A DNA stretch of 64,000 nt from Nannochloris sp. 'desiccata' (taxonomy: Eukaryota > Chlorophyta > Trebouxiophyceae > Chlorellales > Chlorellaceae). The translations under genes and the position numbers were made by a program. The stretch covers positions 930,001 to 994,000 of the forward strand of contig JAGTXX020000010.1 in assembly GCA_019044685.2 (NCBI GenBank), in the 5' to 3' direction. Below the pieces are notes generated by a model. It worked only from the letters and a program-made list of their open reading frames with translations, did not search any database and had not been told where the DNA came from. Shown here piece by piece: positions 24,901-35,261 of this stretch. Position 1 is the first letter of the stretch, and every line of letters begins with the position of its first letter.

Positions 24901-25079
24901 GCACATTTAAACGTCACACTCATCAGAACACGAGAGTCGGCATCATACGATGTCTTCATCCTCTTGGTATTATCAAAAGCGCGGTCGACGTTGCCAAGGG
25001 CTTTAGACGTCGATGGAAAATTTTTCTCGGTGGTTTTGAGGACTTTCTGAACGTTTAAGTCCTTGTCAGTCGCATTCAT
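21986..25079 (-). CDS. MULE-type transposase with two SWIM zinc fingers
   Basis: Catalyses transposition of the surrounding element. Exons 25079-24687, 24526-23813, 23632-23020 and 22860-21986 give 864 residues, all phases matching. An N-terminal Cys/His-containing DNA-binding region (VTFKCARSGCHESSG to HYEERHGHSGH) resembles FAR1/WRKY-GCM1-type fingers. The DDE core has Asp about 250 in MIFLDAVYG, Asp about 311 in HVMMDKSKSQ followed by LLCIFHMLQDF, and Glu about 430 in DTNNLLEAFFRKFKYG. A SWIM finger CECRANQYGICKH (~533-545) and a second one CNCYEIGGICAH (~614-625) follow, then a basic, disordered tail with nuclear-localisation-like clusters (PRKRRYKKDD). The exon 2 acceptor (CCCTGAAG) is a little weak, but the joined sequence reads KEYYINAGMSPQQIL, which fits. 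Confidence 0.87.
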
Positions 25080-25346
25080 TGTTGCAAGTTTTAAATGTGA
25101 TCGAAGACCTCCACGTTCAGATATAAACAATATTTATCTGGCAAATGATTCAAAATAATTAATCAAAACAACGTATGGCACCGGCGATCTACAACAGCAG
25201 CCACAGGAGAGTTGCTTTCGTTTCGATTCGAATTTCAATGTTAAAATGTTAACTATAAAGGGACCAGTGATTTTGAAGGAACCTAAGGAGACTACATACA
25301 ACGAAACTATCTAAGTGAAGTAATCATTAAAAGAAATGGCAAGAAT

Positions 25347-25405
25347 ATAGCCTGTAGGTCCCCTACTCTCCTTATATGGGGCCAGGTTGCGTTTACCCTG
25401 GTGCT
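25347..25405 (-). repeat. Right terminal inverted repeat, with TSD at 25406-25412
   Basis: Exact inverted copy of 20161-20219. The same inward TATA-like word lies about 300 bases upstream of the transposase start. Confidence 0.95.
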
Positions 25406-25561
25406 ACTCACTAAGACATTGGCAAAATAGAGGGACTGTTCCTACGGCCAAGAGACGTGTTTGATAAACATATCGCTCTTTTTCACACATGACTCCGAAC
25501 TAAATTATTTATTCGATCTCAATAGAGCTGCTCTTGGTGCTGCAGGGCATTCTTTTTTCCA

Positions 25562-26119
25562 ATGATGAAGCATACATTGGTGATTGCCTTGGTATTATTT
25601 TTCTGCGTAGCTGAAGCTTTAGTGCTCGCTCCGAAGGGAGCAACCGTCACAATGTATCCTAACAAAATTACCGATGGGGATTCCATCAACGCTGTCTACA
25701 ACGGCACTACCTTCCGATTACGTCTTGCCTGCGTCGATGCCCCTGAGACGTGGCACAAGCCTTACGGTCAGAACAGCAAGGCTGCATTAGCATCTCTCGT
25801 CCCTTTGAACACTCCAGTGAAAGCATTAGTTCGCCAGACAAATGACAGATATGGACGTTCCGTTGTTGAGCTCATCAGCACCATTGGCGGCGGCAACATC
25901 AATATCAATTTGGTGAGACGGGGACAAGCATTTGTGGAGCCTCGCTATGTTGCTCAATGCGGTGCAGCACCCTATCTGGCTGCTCAATCACAAGCTGCAG
26001 CATCTAAAATTGGGGTATGGTCTGTACCAGGTGGGATAACACGGCCTTGGGATTGCAGAAAAACTCCAACTCTCTGCAAAACCCCAACAACAGGGCGGAA
26101 AATGCTGGGAACCATCTAG
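25562..26119 (+). CDS. Secreted staphylococcal-nuclease-like thermonuclease
   Basis: Ca-dependent phosphodiesterase cleaving DNA and RNA, predicted secreted. Single exon, 185 residues. A signal peptide covers residues 1-19 (HTLVIALVLFFCVAEA). The SNase domain shows TDGDSI, then RLRLACVDAPET with the catalytic Arg (52 or 54), the metal ligand Asp59 and catalytic Glu62, and RYGRS with the second catalytic Arg99. The C-terminal helix AAQSQAAASKIGVW fits the family. Two or more Cys pairs in the tail (CGAAPYL, DCRKTPTLC) suggest disulfides. It resembles bacterial and cyanobacterial secreted nucleases in size and lack of introns, while most neighbours are split. It lies 150 bases past the transposon's right end. 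Extracellular phosphate or DNA scavenging is a plausible role. Confidence 0.88.
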   Translation: MMKHTLVIALVLFFCVAEALVLAPKGATVTMYPNKITDGDSINAVYNGTTFRLRLACVDAPETWHKPYGQNSKAALASLVPLNTPVKALVRQTNDRYGRSVVELISTIGGGNININLVRRGQAFVEPRYVAQCGAAPYLAAQSQAAASKIGVWSVPGGITRPWDCRKTPTLCKTPTTGRKMLGTI

Positions 26120-26509
26120 GCGGGTCCTCCTTGTGTGAACTTTTATTAAATGATTATTTATCTCCTTCGGAACTGCAAATCCAACGTATTATATACGAAC
26201 CAAGTTCATTGAGTTGTATCTATCTCTGTTTTGGCACATAAACTAAATAAAAAACTGAAGAAGAATTCTTCGAAGAAGGAAAAGACGATATATTTATTAT
26301 ATTACTAATACGGGAGATGACTTTCTCTTAACACAATTTTTTATTCGACGCGTGTCCGAATATTTACACCTATGTATATGAAACCCTAAACAGAGAAAAC
26401 CGCTAAATTATTTCTTAATAATATTAACAATTAATTGTAATTCATCAGTGTGTATAAAGATAAAAGAGGGATCAGCCCCTCTTCCCGCTGCCAAGCACCG
26501 ACTGGAAAA
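26120..26509. other. Convergent intergenic region
   Basis: AT-rich 390 bases between the 3' ends of the thermonuclease and RWA/CAS1 genes. No gene seen; poly(A) signals such as AATAAA occur near 26245. Confidence 0.5.
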
Positions 26510-28735
26510 CTAAAGCGCTTTAACTCCTTCTTTCACTAAAAATCCAATACCCCACAGCGCAGCAGCACCTAGACTCATCGTAGCAAGATTTCTACCTAGT
26601 AACGCATCGTCATCGTGAGGAATCAAGGCATCACGAAGGGAAGCAGTCAGCTCAAACATGCGGTGCGACAAGAAAATATAAATTGCCGTCACAGCGGAAA
26701 AATTGAGGAGAGGGTAGCCTGGGAGGAGAGTTAATAAATAGATAGGTTGAGAATTGGGGACTTTACTAAGAAGCCATGTATGATATTGAGCCACATCTGC
26801 AAATGAAGAAATGAAGAAAATATAGGAAAGAAAGGAAGAAAGGGATGGGATGAGTATTTAATGACACGGGACAGAAACGTATGAAATACAATCTACCAGG
26901 TAGCAGCAAATAGAAGGGTGTACAAAAGGAGATGGACATCAGAGAATATAATTCCAAATGCTTGCAAATAGATTAATTTCGCCTAAATTTGAAATAACCC
27001 AAGTTCTACCCTAGAAAACAAACCCTAGACAGATATAATACCCCCCCCCCCCACCCCCCCACCCCCCACCCAAAAAAAAAGAAAAGAATTTTTTTCTTAA
27101 ACGGAAACTCACATGTTTCTAATGTAATGCATCCCAGCCATCCGTACAACCCCATTGCATGCAGTCTAAAACTGGGCGTAATATTTCTCAGTGTCAAAAA
27201 CGCAGTTATAGGTATCCATGAAGTGAATGGATGCAATTTATTGTATTCCAGCTTTGGTAAAGTATATACGTTGACATACCAGACATATCCCGCGGTGACT
27301 GCAGACACCGCCAAGAGCGCACGGATCGCTCTCCTTTTTGTAGGTGTCTGTGTATCCATAGATTTCAACCAAGCTTCAAATTTAGGGTGTAAATATGCAC
27401 AAATCATGCCGTGAATCCAGATATATCGATCTAAACCAGTTCTGAAATACCACTCGTGCATGGCATCTGGATTAGGGCGACGGGGGTCAGTGTACCCCAA
27501 TAAGAACTGGAATGGAGCCCACATGGCGTAGAATACAGATTTTATTTCCCAAACACCGATGACTACTCCAAAACAAAGGAAAATTTTCACTCCAAGACCC
27601 CACAAAGAGTCATTGCCGCCTCGCCATAAACCCAAAGCAGCATAAACCATGATAGTGTACAAAGTATGCATTGGGCAAATGTAGTAGAGCATGTATTGGT
27701 TATCTAATGCAGCACAGCATAAAAAGGCTAAGAAATTCAATCGCCACATCATTTGACAAAATCTGCCCAAAGAGAAATCTCTCGTCTTGTAATAGTACGC
27801 AAAATTACCAAATCCAGTCATCCAAACGTAGGAAGCAATAAAGATACGAATCGCATTGTATGCTTCACGCGCTTCGTAGTAATGATACAATAAAAATAAG
27901 ACCTGCATCCACCCCTTCCATTCTTCAGTCTGTTGGCGGTTGACGAGCACCGGGGCACGCCCTTTTTTCAAGGTATATGAGCCAGCAACGAGAGTGAGTA
28001 CCAGAAACATAAAGAGAAAGACATCACGGATGTATTCTTTAGGTCCTGCAGCGATTGCGGGTGTACGATCTGCAACGTAAAACCACAATATTATTGTTCC
28101 CATTTCTACAGAGGCCCGGAGCGCTTCCCGGCATGAAGATAAAGCTAATGGGTCTAATGCCAAGAGTCTGAAAAAGGTAGTTTGAATAAAACCACTGCTA
28201 CGTGAAGAATATGCGGCGGTGGCGGCTGATGTGCTTGGATCCTTTGCTGCTGTTGCTGCATTTTTATCACTGCTGGAAGTTGGTGCGGCGGCAGATTTCA
28301 TGGCATCTTTGCTGCTGCTGTCTAAAGTGCCGTTGGTGTCTCCATGGACCATAATTGGTACCATTTCTTCTTCATTCGTTGCATCGGAATGAGGATGGCG
28401 AGCAGCCTCGGCTTGATGGCCTCTGTAGTGTAGAGATAGTTGATACAGAAACGATTAAATTTCGAGAATCAAAGCAATCCGTGATACATTCAAGATTATT
28501 GGGCTAGATAAGCTATCCTTGTCATTTATCGTACCTGTATGCTAGTAATTCTGCGTAGCTCCATAACGCTACAAACAGTATGTATGCAATTAAGCAAGCT
28601 GCCTGCAAATCGCAAAGGCAGTTGAAGTAGTTAGCACTTGCGTCGGCAATTTACGAAGCAAGCACTAGTGCATGCACATATAATACGTACCTGCGCGGCA
28701 GTGATAGGTCCTCCAATGACCTCTACTTCTCCCAT
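26510..28735 (-). CDS. RWA/CAS1-type 10-TM polysaccharide O-acetylation protein
   Basis: Golgi membrane protein of the Cas1p 10-TM acyltransferase family, which in plants (REDUCED WALL ACETYLATION) and fungi/animals (CAS1, CASD1) supplies or transfers acetyl groups to glycans. Exons 28735-28691, 28602-28535, 28422-27113 and 26796-26510 give 569 residues. Strong family words are NQYMLYYICPMHTLYTIMVY, LGYTDPRRPNPDAMHEWYFR, FRTGLDRYIWIHGM, and ITLETYVAQYHTWLLS across the last junction. About ten membrane helices are present. The N-terminal GDSL/SGNH catalytic domain of animal CASD1 is absent, as in plant RWA. A low-complexity Ser/Ala/Thr segment lies at residues ~60-95. The intron before the last exon contains a poly-C tract (27041-27072). 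Confidence 0.9.
27041..27072. repeat. Homopolymeric C tract with A interruptions
   Basis: C12-A-C7-A-C6-A-C3 in the last intron of the minus-strand RWA/CAS1 gene, starting about 40 bases inside the 5' splice site. The transcript therefore carries four G runs, a strong G-quadruplex candidate. It is followed by A9. Confidence 0.9.
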
Positions 28736-29360
28736 TGCTCTATTTAGAGTCGATCTAATTAAAATGCCAAAATGTCAGGAGCTGTAAATTAGTATGCCAG
28801 ATTAAATGACACCAAGCTTCGTAGCCGCTTTTAGGATTGTATTAACAATCGCAACATGCATAGGAATGTGAATTTAGAATTCGAAGACAAATGTTTTCTC
28901 CGGGAGCTCCGCTTTATCGAAGGAATTCCCCGAAGCAGGCTCCGTCCGAGTCGGGCACAGACTTTCAAATTTCCTGCTGCCGCAAGTGGCCGGCAGCCAG
29001 CAGAAAGAAGTGGTCATTATTTACACACACAAGGAAAAGCATGAATGTACACAGCAATAACACGAGTACAAAAGAAAAACGGGACAAGACAGTGGCAAGC
29101 AGACAGAAGTGGCATAGAAACACAAGTCCTTCTTCTCCAGCGTCACACCATCACCTCGTCCACCTCCCTCCAAACACAGAAAAAGCTTCGGTCATTCATC
29201 CTATTCCCCAAGCCTAAAAAGGCCATAATATACAAAACAGAGTACACACAACAAAAATAGTCATTCATTGTCTTGCGTACTTCTTTTCTACCAGATGCCT
29301 TCGAGCTCTTCTACTTTCTCTTGCAATCTTCAAATAGTGGCGGTATTGCGTACTTCCTTT
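28736..29360. other. Intergenic region with tandem-duplicated 3' end
   Basis: About 625 bases between the RWA/CAS1 start and the 3' end of the coiled-coil gene, both on minus. Short open frames here look like chance. The last ~90 bases belong to a 73-bp duplication of the neighbour's coding end. Confidence 0.5.
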
Positions 29361-29416
29361 CTACCAGATGCCTTCGAGCTCTTCTACTTTCTCTTGCAAT
29401 CTCCAAATAGTGGCGG
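29273..29416. repeat. 73-bp tandem duplication across a gene's stop codon
   Basis: Unit 1 at 29273-29345 and unit 2 at 29346-29416 differ at two or three bases. Unit 2 contains the last codons and stop of the minus-strand coiled-coil gene; unit 1 is a downstream copy. Confidence 0.92.
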
Positions 29417-30868
29417 AGAGCGTCGCCAGTTCTTGGTCAACGCCATCACTTGAAGAAGAAAGTAAGAGATGAATTGCATCCATACCATGCTCTAAAGCAG
29501 CAATACGATCCCGCAATTTGTCTATGTCTAGTTTCGTAGTATCTTTGATAGTAGCATCATCCTCAGCGTCGTTGTTATTTTCCAAAAATTTGGCTGTCTT
29601 TTCACTCCCTCCGCTACCAGCAATGATCTTCTCAGCAACAGGTTCAGCTTGAAATTCTGGCGTGCATTTATCATCATCTATTTCATTAATACATTGATGC
29701 GATGCATGTATCAGGTCTTTACTAGTGCTTCCATGTGGTGTGTATATTTTCGTTCTTCCCTCTACTAACAACCCTTCTGAAAATCTCCCGCCGTGTACCG
29801 CCTTTGAAAAATCAAAGGCAGGGTTATTTTTATAGAAATGGGCTCCACAAGAAGAGATTTTTAACATCATTTCAGTAAGTTCATTTACTTTGGACTCCAA
29901 AGAGGTCAAACGAAGGTCGTGGTGGGTTAAACGGTGCGATGCAGAGAGCACCTCGATCTCTAACATGTCAAGTCTGAAAAAGAAAGAAAAAGTTGTTCAA
30001 ATAATAATTTAGTAAGCTTAATACAGTTCTTCTTCTTAAGGGGTTTTGTTTCATTATTATATATGAAAGGTATGTACCTTGAATTGATTTCGTTATTGAT
30101 CTCAGTATCTTCAGTGCTTGATTCGGGTAGGCGAGCAGAGCTAGTAGACCTCTGAAAATCTGTTGCTCTGGTTGAAGAAAAAGACTTGGATACAGAACAG
30201 GAAGGCGGAGAAGGGCGGCGACGGAATATGGCAGATGAAGGCGATGGCTTTATCGCATACTCGTTGCCAATAAATTTAAATTTTGCGTACATCAATGACG
30301 AAGCTAAGACGCTGCCAGCAAGAAGAATCACAATGATTGAGGTAGCAGCCGGAGCGACCATCACTGATGTTCTTGTTGTTGTTGCTGGTTGGATTTTCCT
30401 TCCTTCATATTTATTTTCTCCTTGGCTAGAGGGAATCAGAACATCACTGCGCTCTTCAGTGCGTATACGTTCATCTTCAACAGCACCAGCAGCTGTTATT
30501 TCTTGTATGCAGTCCATTTTAGCGATGGGCAACGGCAGCTGAATTTCTTCGTTTTTACTTTGAAGGAAGGATTCAGTCAAGCTGGCTTCCATAAATTGAA
30601 GGTTCTCATCAGAGTCATCAGACAACGTAGAATATGATGTCTTATTTTCCAGCGCAGGGCCTGTAGGGGAGGATACTCGAAACAAAATGGTGTTACGGCA
30701 AAGGCAGGGACAGGGAACTGCCAGAAAAAGCCAAAGAAAACCTAAATCTAGCAGGGTGGCTTTTAGGGTTAGGGTTAAGTTTACCTAATAGTACCGGTAA
30801 GATTATTCAATGTGCGTTTGCTTACCTATATCTTCCTCAACAAAGTGCCAATCTCCTTGCTCAGACAT
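29361..30868 (-). CDS. Single-pass membrane coiled-coil protein of unknown function
   Basis: Exons 30868-30826, 30660-30078 and 29973-29361 give 412 residues beginning MSEQGDWHFVEEDIGPALEN. The N-terminal ~115 residues are acidic and disordered. One membrane helix follows (SIIVILLAGSVLASSLMY, ~130-150), then a basic Ser/Pro-rich stretch (IFRRRPSPPS). Two predicted coiled-coil segments come next: around LESKVNELTEMMLKI and the C-terminal LDIDKLRDRIAALEHGM to LQEKVEELEGIW. I do not recognise a family. The layout (short N-terminal acidic motif, tail-side coiled coil) resembles organelle-surface or vesicle tethering proteins, but this is only an analogy. The 3' end is duplicated downstream. Confidence 0.65.
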
Positions 30869-31198
30869 GCATCCGAGATGATTAATTAATTCAAACAAAC
30901 TCTTTCAGAAGCTCCAAAATGCGCACTATTTATATGTATTAATTTTAATGGCCGATTTCGGAAGAGTTGAATTTAAAGTGGAAGGGTATTATGCGTGAGC
31001 AATGACTTAATTCTGGCGCTGGAAAGAGGTCGTGCCGCACGCAGTGCAATGCGGAGGATCTGATTGCCTGATGGCTGCTATACATAGCGATTCAACACAA
31101 TTGGCCCCGTATTTCATAACGCTGTATATTTAAATAGCTGACTCCGAGGCAGTATCATCGGAGATTTAGCTTGACCTTGCTTCAATTTTGAAAAAGCG
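30869..31198. promoter_or_regulatory. Divergent promoter region
   Basis: The 330 bases between the coiled-coil gene (-) and the secreted protein gene (+) must hold both promoters. No specific element is recognised. Confidence 0.35.
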
Positions 31199-34100
31199 AT
31201 GAGAGCTTCAATTGCCGCCGCGGCCTTCTTGGCGCTGTTATTCGCAACAACTGCGAAAGGTATGCGGCAACATAGTGATATCACAGACGCAAATTGCACT
31301 GATTAATCCTTGTGTCCTTGTCGTTGCCTGGGGATTCTTTCGGGATCATGATCATTTTGCTCACAAGTATGTTTTGTCGGGTGTAGGAGGCTTCATTAAG
31401 TCGGGTTCGATCTATACTATTGAGCACAAAGGCGGCCGCAGCTGCGGATCCAGTAAGTACACCAACTTCTGTATTGCCTCATTCAAATTTGTCTCCCACT
31501 GATTAACTCAACAATTGTGGATTTTTTTCTCACGTATTTTTCTAACCGTCTCCATCTTTCGCATACTACAGCTGAGTGGCTTGGGTTTTTTAACCGCACC
31601 TGCTCTGCTGGTACTTTAAACCCTCCTGAATATGGTCCAACAGCTGGACCTTGGCTCCGCACATTCAGCAGCCCCAACAGTCCTTCTTGGAGGCAATATA
31701 TCATTGATGTCGTTGGCCAGACGAAAAACGGCGATGATCTTGTGTCCATCAAGAGTTATACAAAAGGCGCTCTTTGCGAGGCATATTTAACCCCTGAAAA
31801 GCCAGATCGCTGTAAAGGCGACTTCTGGGCCCCTATTGCTCACACTGGGCACAGAACACCCTATACCTGGCGTCTTGTCCCTGTTCCTGGTGATAATTCC
31901 TACCAGATTATTGCTGAATCTCGCGGTGCTGGATGCTTGAAATATCTCGGTGCTAGCCAGTCTTGTGATGTTGGTAATGTTACGTTGTTTGCTAAAGATG
32001 ACGGTTCCCGCCGCCAGCGATGGGTTCTTCGCGAATCTAAGGGTGCTGTAGTTTCCTCTCCCCCTCCTCCTGCCAAACCAAATGGTCTTGCTGCTCCTTT
32101 GATCACTTCTGCCTATCCTACCGGTATCACTACCGGTATAGCCAACATCACTCCTCCCCCTGTTGCCACCAAGTGTATTCTTTCCCATGCTGGTAGTAAT
32201 ATCATCTTTAGTGCTAAGTACCCAAGCACCACTGTCGAAATCACTGAGATGGAACCTGGTATTGAAGACCTCCTCAGTGTTGTCTGCACCAATGCCGAGG
32301 GCGTCACCTCGCCCTCCTCAAACGAAGTGCCCATCACTCCTCCTGTCCCTGATAAAGTGTTGGACGCTCCTGTTGTGAAGTTGATAGAATACGTTGGCGT
32401 CGATAATAGCTACAACATCACCTACTTACCTCCTGTTGGAGATGCCTGCACCCCTGTTACTTACAAGGTAACCTACACGACTACCGGTGGACAAAAAACC
32501 ACTGTTACTGTCCCTGCTGCCCAACCGTATGGCACTGCTCCTACTGAAGTCCAGTTGATGGATCTGGACTTAGGCTCTTCTTACAATGTTGTCTGTGTTG
32601 CTACCTGCCAGGCAGTGGATGTTCCTACCAATTCTGCACCTATAAAGATTTCAGTCACTACTCCCCAAACAGCTCCTCCTGCTTCTCCTAGCCCCAGCCC
32701 TACTCCTGTAACCCCGTCCCCTGTTCCTGGTGTCTCCCCTTCCCCTGGAGCCAAAGCCTCCCCTCCTCCAACCCCAGTACCTTCTCCTCCCCCGCCAAGG
32801 GTCCGCTTTCCCCCTCCCAAGCCCCCATTGAAAGATCCCGTTATAGACGCCACCTACCCCACTGGACCTACCACTGGCGAAGTTACGTTCACTCCTCCTG
32901 CAGGTGTTACCAACTGTACTGTGTACCTCAACGGTACTGCTCAAGCTACCGTGCCTGCCGAATACCCCACCACCACCTCTGATGTGACCGGCCTCTTACC
33001 TGGAAACAAAACTCTCATTACTGTCAAGTGCAACGCTGATGATGGTAGAGTAACTGGTCCTTCTAATGAGGTGCCTATCATTCCTCCTGTAGATCAAAAT
33101 GCTCCTACTATTAGCGATGTTGTTGTGCCTGACAACCCTGACGAGGACTTCACGTTCACGATCAACCCGCCGACCGAAGGAGATTGCAAGCCTATTCAAT
33201 ATAATATTACCTACACCCCTTCAGGCGGTCAAACTCGATATTATCTTGTGAATGCAACACAACCTTATGGTGAAGCACCTACAAAATTGTCCACCTCTTT
33301 TATTCCTGAGACTTTGTATACTTTAATCATTGTTGGTATTTGCGAGGATACAAGCAGGGTAACTCCTTCTACTGAGGTTGAAATTGATATCCCTGAAGAA
33401 GACGTGTTTGGACGTCCTATTATCGATGCTGTGTACCCTACTCGCGTTGATGAGGCTGATGTGCTATTCACCCCCCCTGAAGGTGTCGCCTTTTGCACCG
33501 TCTTTGTTGATGGTACCCCTATTGACCGCATCGTTGCTAATTACCCAACTACAACGGCTATTCTTCCTGGTTTGGAACCTGGACAACAGATTATTGTCTC
33601 TGTAACTTGCGAAACTGATAGTGGCAGGACTACAAACTGGTCTAATGAAGTCGCCTTTACTCCTCCTACTAGCGTTACCGCACCCGTTATTGTTGATGTT
33701 GTCGTACCTGACACGCCTGAAGACCCTGTGTTGGTGAAGATTTCACCCCCTGCAGCCGGTGATTGCAAGCCTGTCCAATATAACATCACATACACAAGTG
33801 TGGGATCTGATCTCGAGTATCTAGTAGTAGATGCCTCTGAAGAGTATGGTGTTGCAGACACCGCTGTGTTTTTGACTAATTTGAGTGCTGATTCCGAGTA
33901 TACAATCACTGTTGTGGGTATCTGCAGCCCTAATTCAAAGCAAGAGGTGACACCTCCTGCTGAGGTGATCATCTATACGTAAGTTTGAAGAGTTTTATTG
34001 TTTTTTATTTTTGGGGGTTTCTTGCTGCTGTTGTCTTCCAAAAGATATTTATATATTATTTTGTATTTTTTTTTCGTGCAGTCCTGGCGGCGATAATTTA

Positions 34101-34751
34101 CCTGATTTTACACCGAAACCAGAACCTGAAAGATATTCACCTGTGCCTACACCTACACCTACACCCGCACCTACACCTACGCCTACGCCTACACCAGCAC
34201 CTGCGCCTACACCTACACCTACACCTACACCTACACCTACACCTACACCTACACCTACACCTACACCTACACCTACACCTACACCTACACCCGCACCTGC
34301 GCCTACTCCCGCGCCTACACCCGCACCTACACCAGCATCTCCCTCTGTTCCTGATCCTTCACCACCCTCGCCTCCTGTGTGTGAGGCTCCTAATGTGGTG
34401 TGTCCAAGTGAGGCCGGAAATGCCGGAGCTTGTGTCGAGTCGTCTCTCTTTTGCATCTTTCTCAACGGTGCATGCGCGGCGCCTGGAGGTCTCTGTCAGC
34501 CCTCCAGTGGTGGCACGATTAAGGTTTGCTCTAAGAATGACAATTGCGTCTCGTGCTCTGGCACCAATCCTTGCCCTGCCAACAATCCCACTTCTGGAGG
34601 TGCTTCCGATGAATTCCAATGCGTCTCTGGAAAGTCTGGTGGCTGCCAGCATCGGTGTAGGACTCAGCTTGATTGCCTCAGGTTTGGTCTTACCTGTTAT
34701 ACGGATACGCTTACCTGCGATCTCGCACGAGATGGACCTTTGGCTCCTTAA
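31199..34751 (+). CDS. Large secreted, repeat-rich extracellular matrix-type protein
   Basis: Exons 31199-31259, 31387-31452, 31572-33978 and 34082-34751 give 1067 residues. A signal peptide ([20 protein letters not shown]) is followed by a Cys- and Trp-containing domain of ~170 residues (from [13 protein letters not shown] to [10 protein letters not shown]), possibly beta-trefoil-like. Three copies of a two-module beta-sandwich repeat follow: module A begins PxIxAxYPTxxxxxxxxTPP and ends with SNEVPI-PP; module B, FN3-like, contains YNITYxxxGG. A Pro-rich linker separates copies 1 and 2. Exon 4 adds a (Thr-Pro)n/Ala-Pro stalk of about 60 residues, typical of hydroxyproline-rich cell wall glycoproteins, then a C-terminal domain with many Cys. 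Likely a cell-wall or extracellular adhesion protein. No enzyme motif is seen. Confidence 0.8.
34147..34335. repeat. (CCTACA)n hexanucleotide coding repeat
   Basis: Imperfect hexamer array encoding the Thr-Pro stalk of the secreted protein; the core around 34207-34290 is uninterrupted. The reverse strand gives a spurious Gly-Val open frame. Confidence 0.92.
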
Positions 34752-35261
34752 ACAAAATAGCTTGCAGGAAAATTTATTATTTTCCTCTCTTTTCTTCTTC
34801 TGGGCCTTTCATTTGGACAACGTTATAACAAGAACAAGAACAACACCAGAATAGCAGCAGCGGTGGTGACAGCGTCTGGAAGGCAATAGGCGTGCTTCCC
34901 TGCCTTGACTGACTATTATCTTTTATTCAAGACAAACCATCATTTTTTGGTATAAAAAAGAAACAACAAATGCTAAAACACTAACCTCGGTCATCTCAGC
35001 TTACTTTAATTTTATTTTTGGGTACGTTAGGCATATTTTAACAAATGACCTCACGCTATGTATGTAATAAAATCTCGGGAATATAAACAAATAACTCTAC
35101 CCAAGGAGCTTGCTACAAAAAAAAGCTGCATACTTAATTGGACATTTCTTTACATGGCGATATTTTTTTGCAAAGAAACTAAAAATTGCTATTTTCTGCA
35201 CCGTATCATTGTTTTTCTAATGTAACACAAACTTAAAGCGTTACAGCTACTATATCTTTCT
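34752..35261. other. Convergent intergenic region
   Basis: About 510 AT-rich bases between the secreted protein gene (+) and the eL6 gene (-). No gene or repeat recognised. Confidence 0.5.

Larger units (their letters stand above)
20161..25405. mobile_element. MULE-like DNA transposon with perfect terminal inverted repeats
   Basis: A 5245-bp element bounded by identical 59-bp inverted repeats (20161-20219 and 25347-25405) and flanked by the 7-bp direct repeat ACTCACT (20154-20160 and 25406-25412), the expected target-site duplication. It contains two convergent genes: a plus-strand YqaJ-like gene and a minus-strand MULE-type transposase with two SWIM fingers. Both are uninterrupted apart from introns. 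Perfect repeats, a clean duplication and intact genes indicate a recent, possibly still active, insertion. An alternative reading starts the repeat one base earlier (T...A) with a 5-bp duplication CTCAC. Confidence 0.93.

Noticed and set aside
28856..29260. Overlapping plus-strand frames near 29 kb
   Set aside because: Two frames are open at once over low-complexity sequence, and neither shows recognisable motifs.
34049..34465. Minus-strand Gly-Val repeat open frame
   Set aside because: It is the reverse complement of the (CCTACA)n Thr-Pro coding repeat of the secreted protein and has no independent support.
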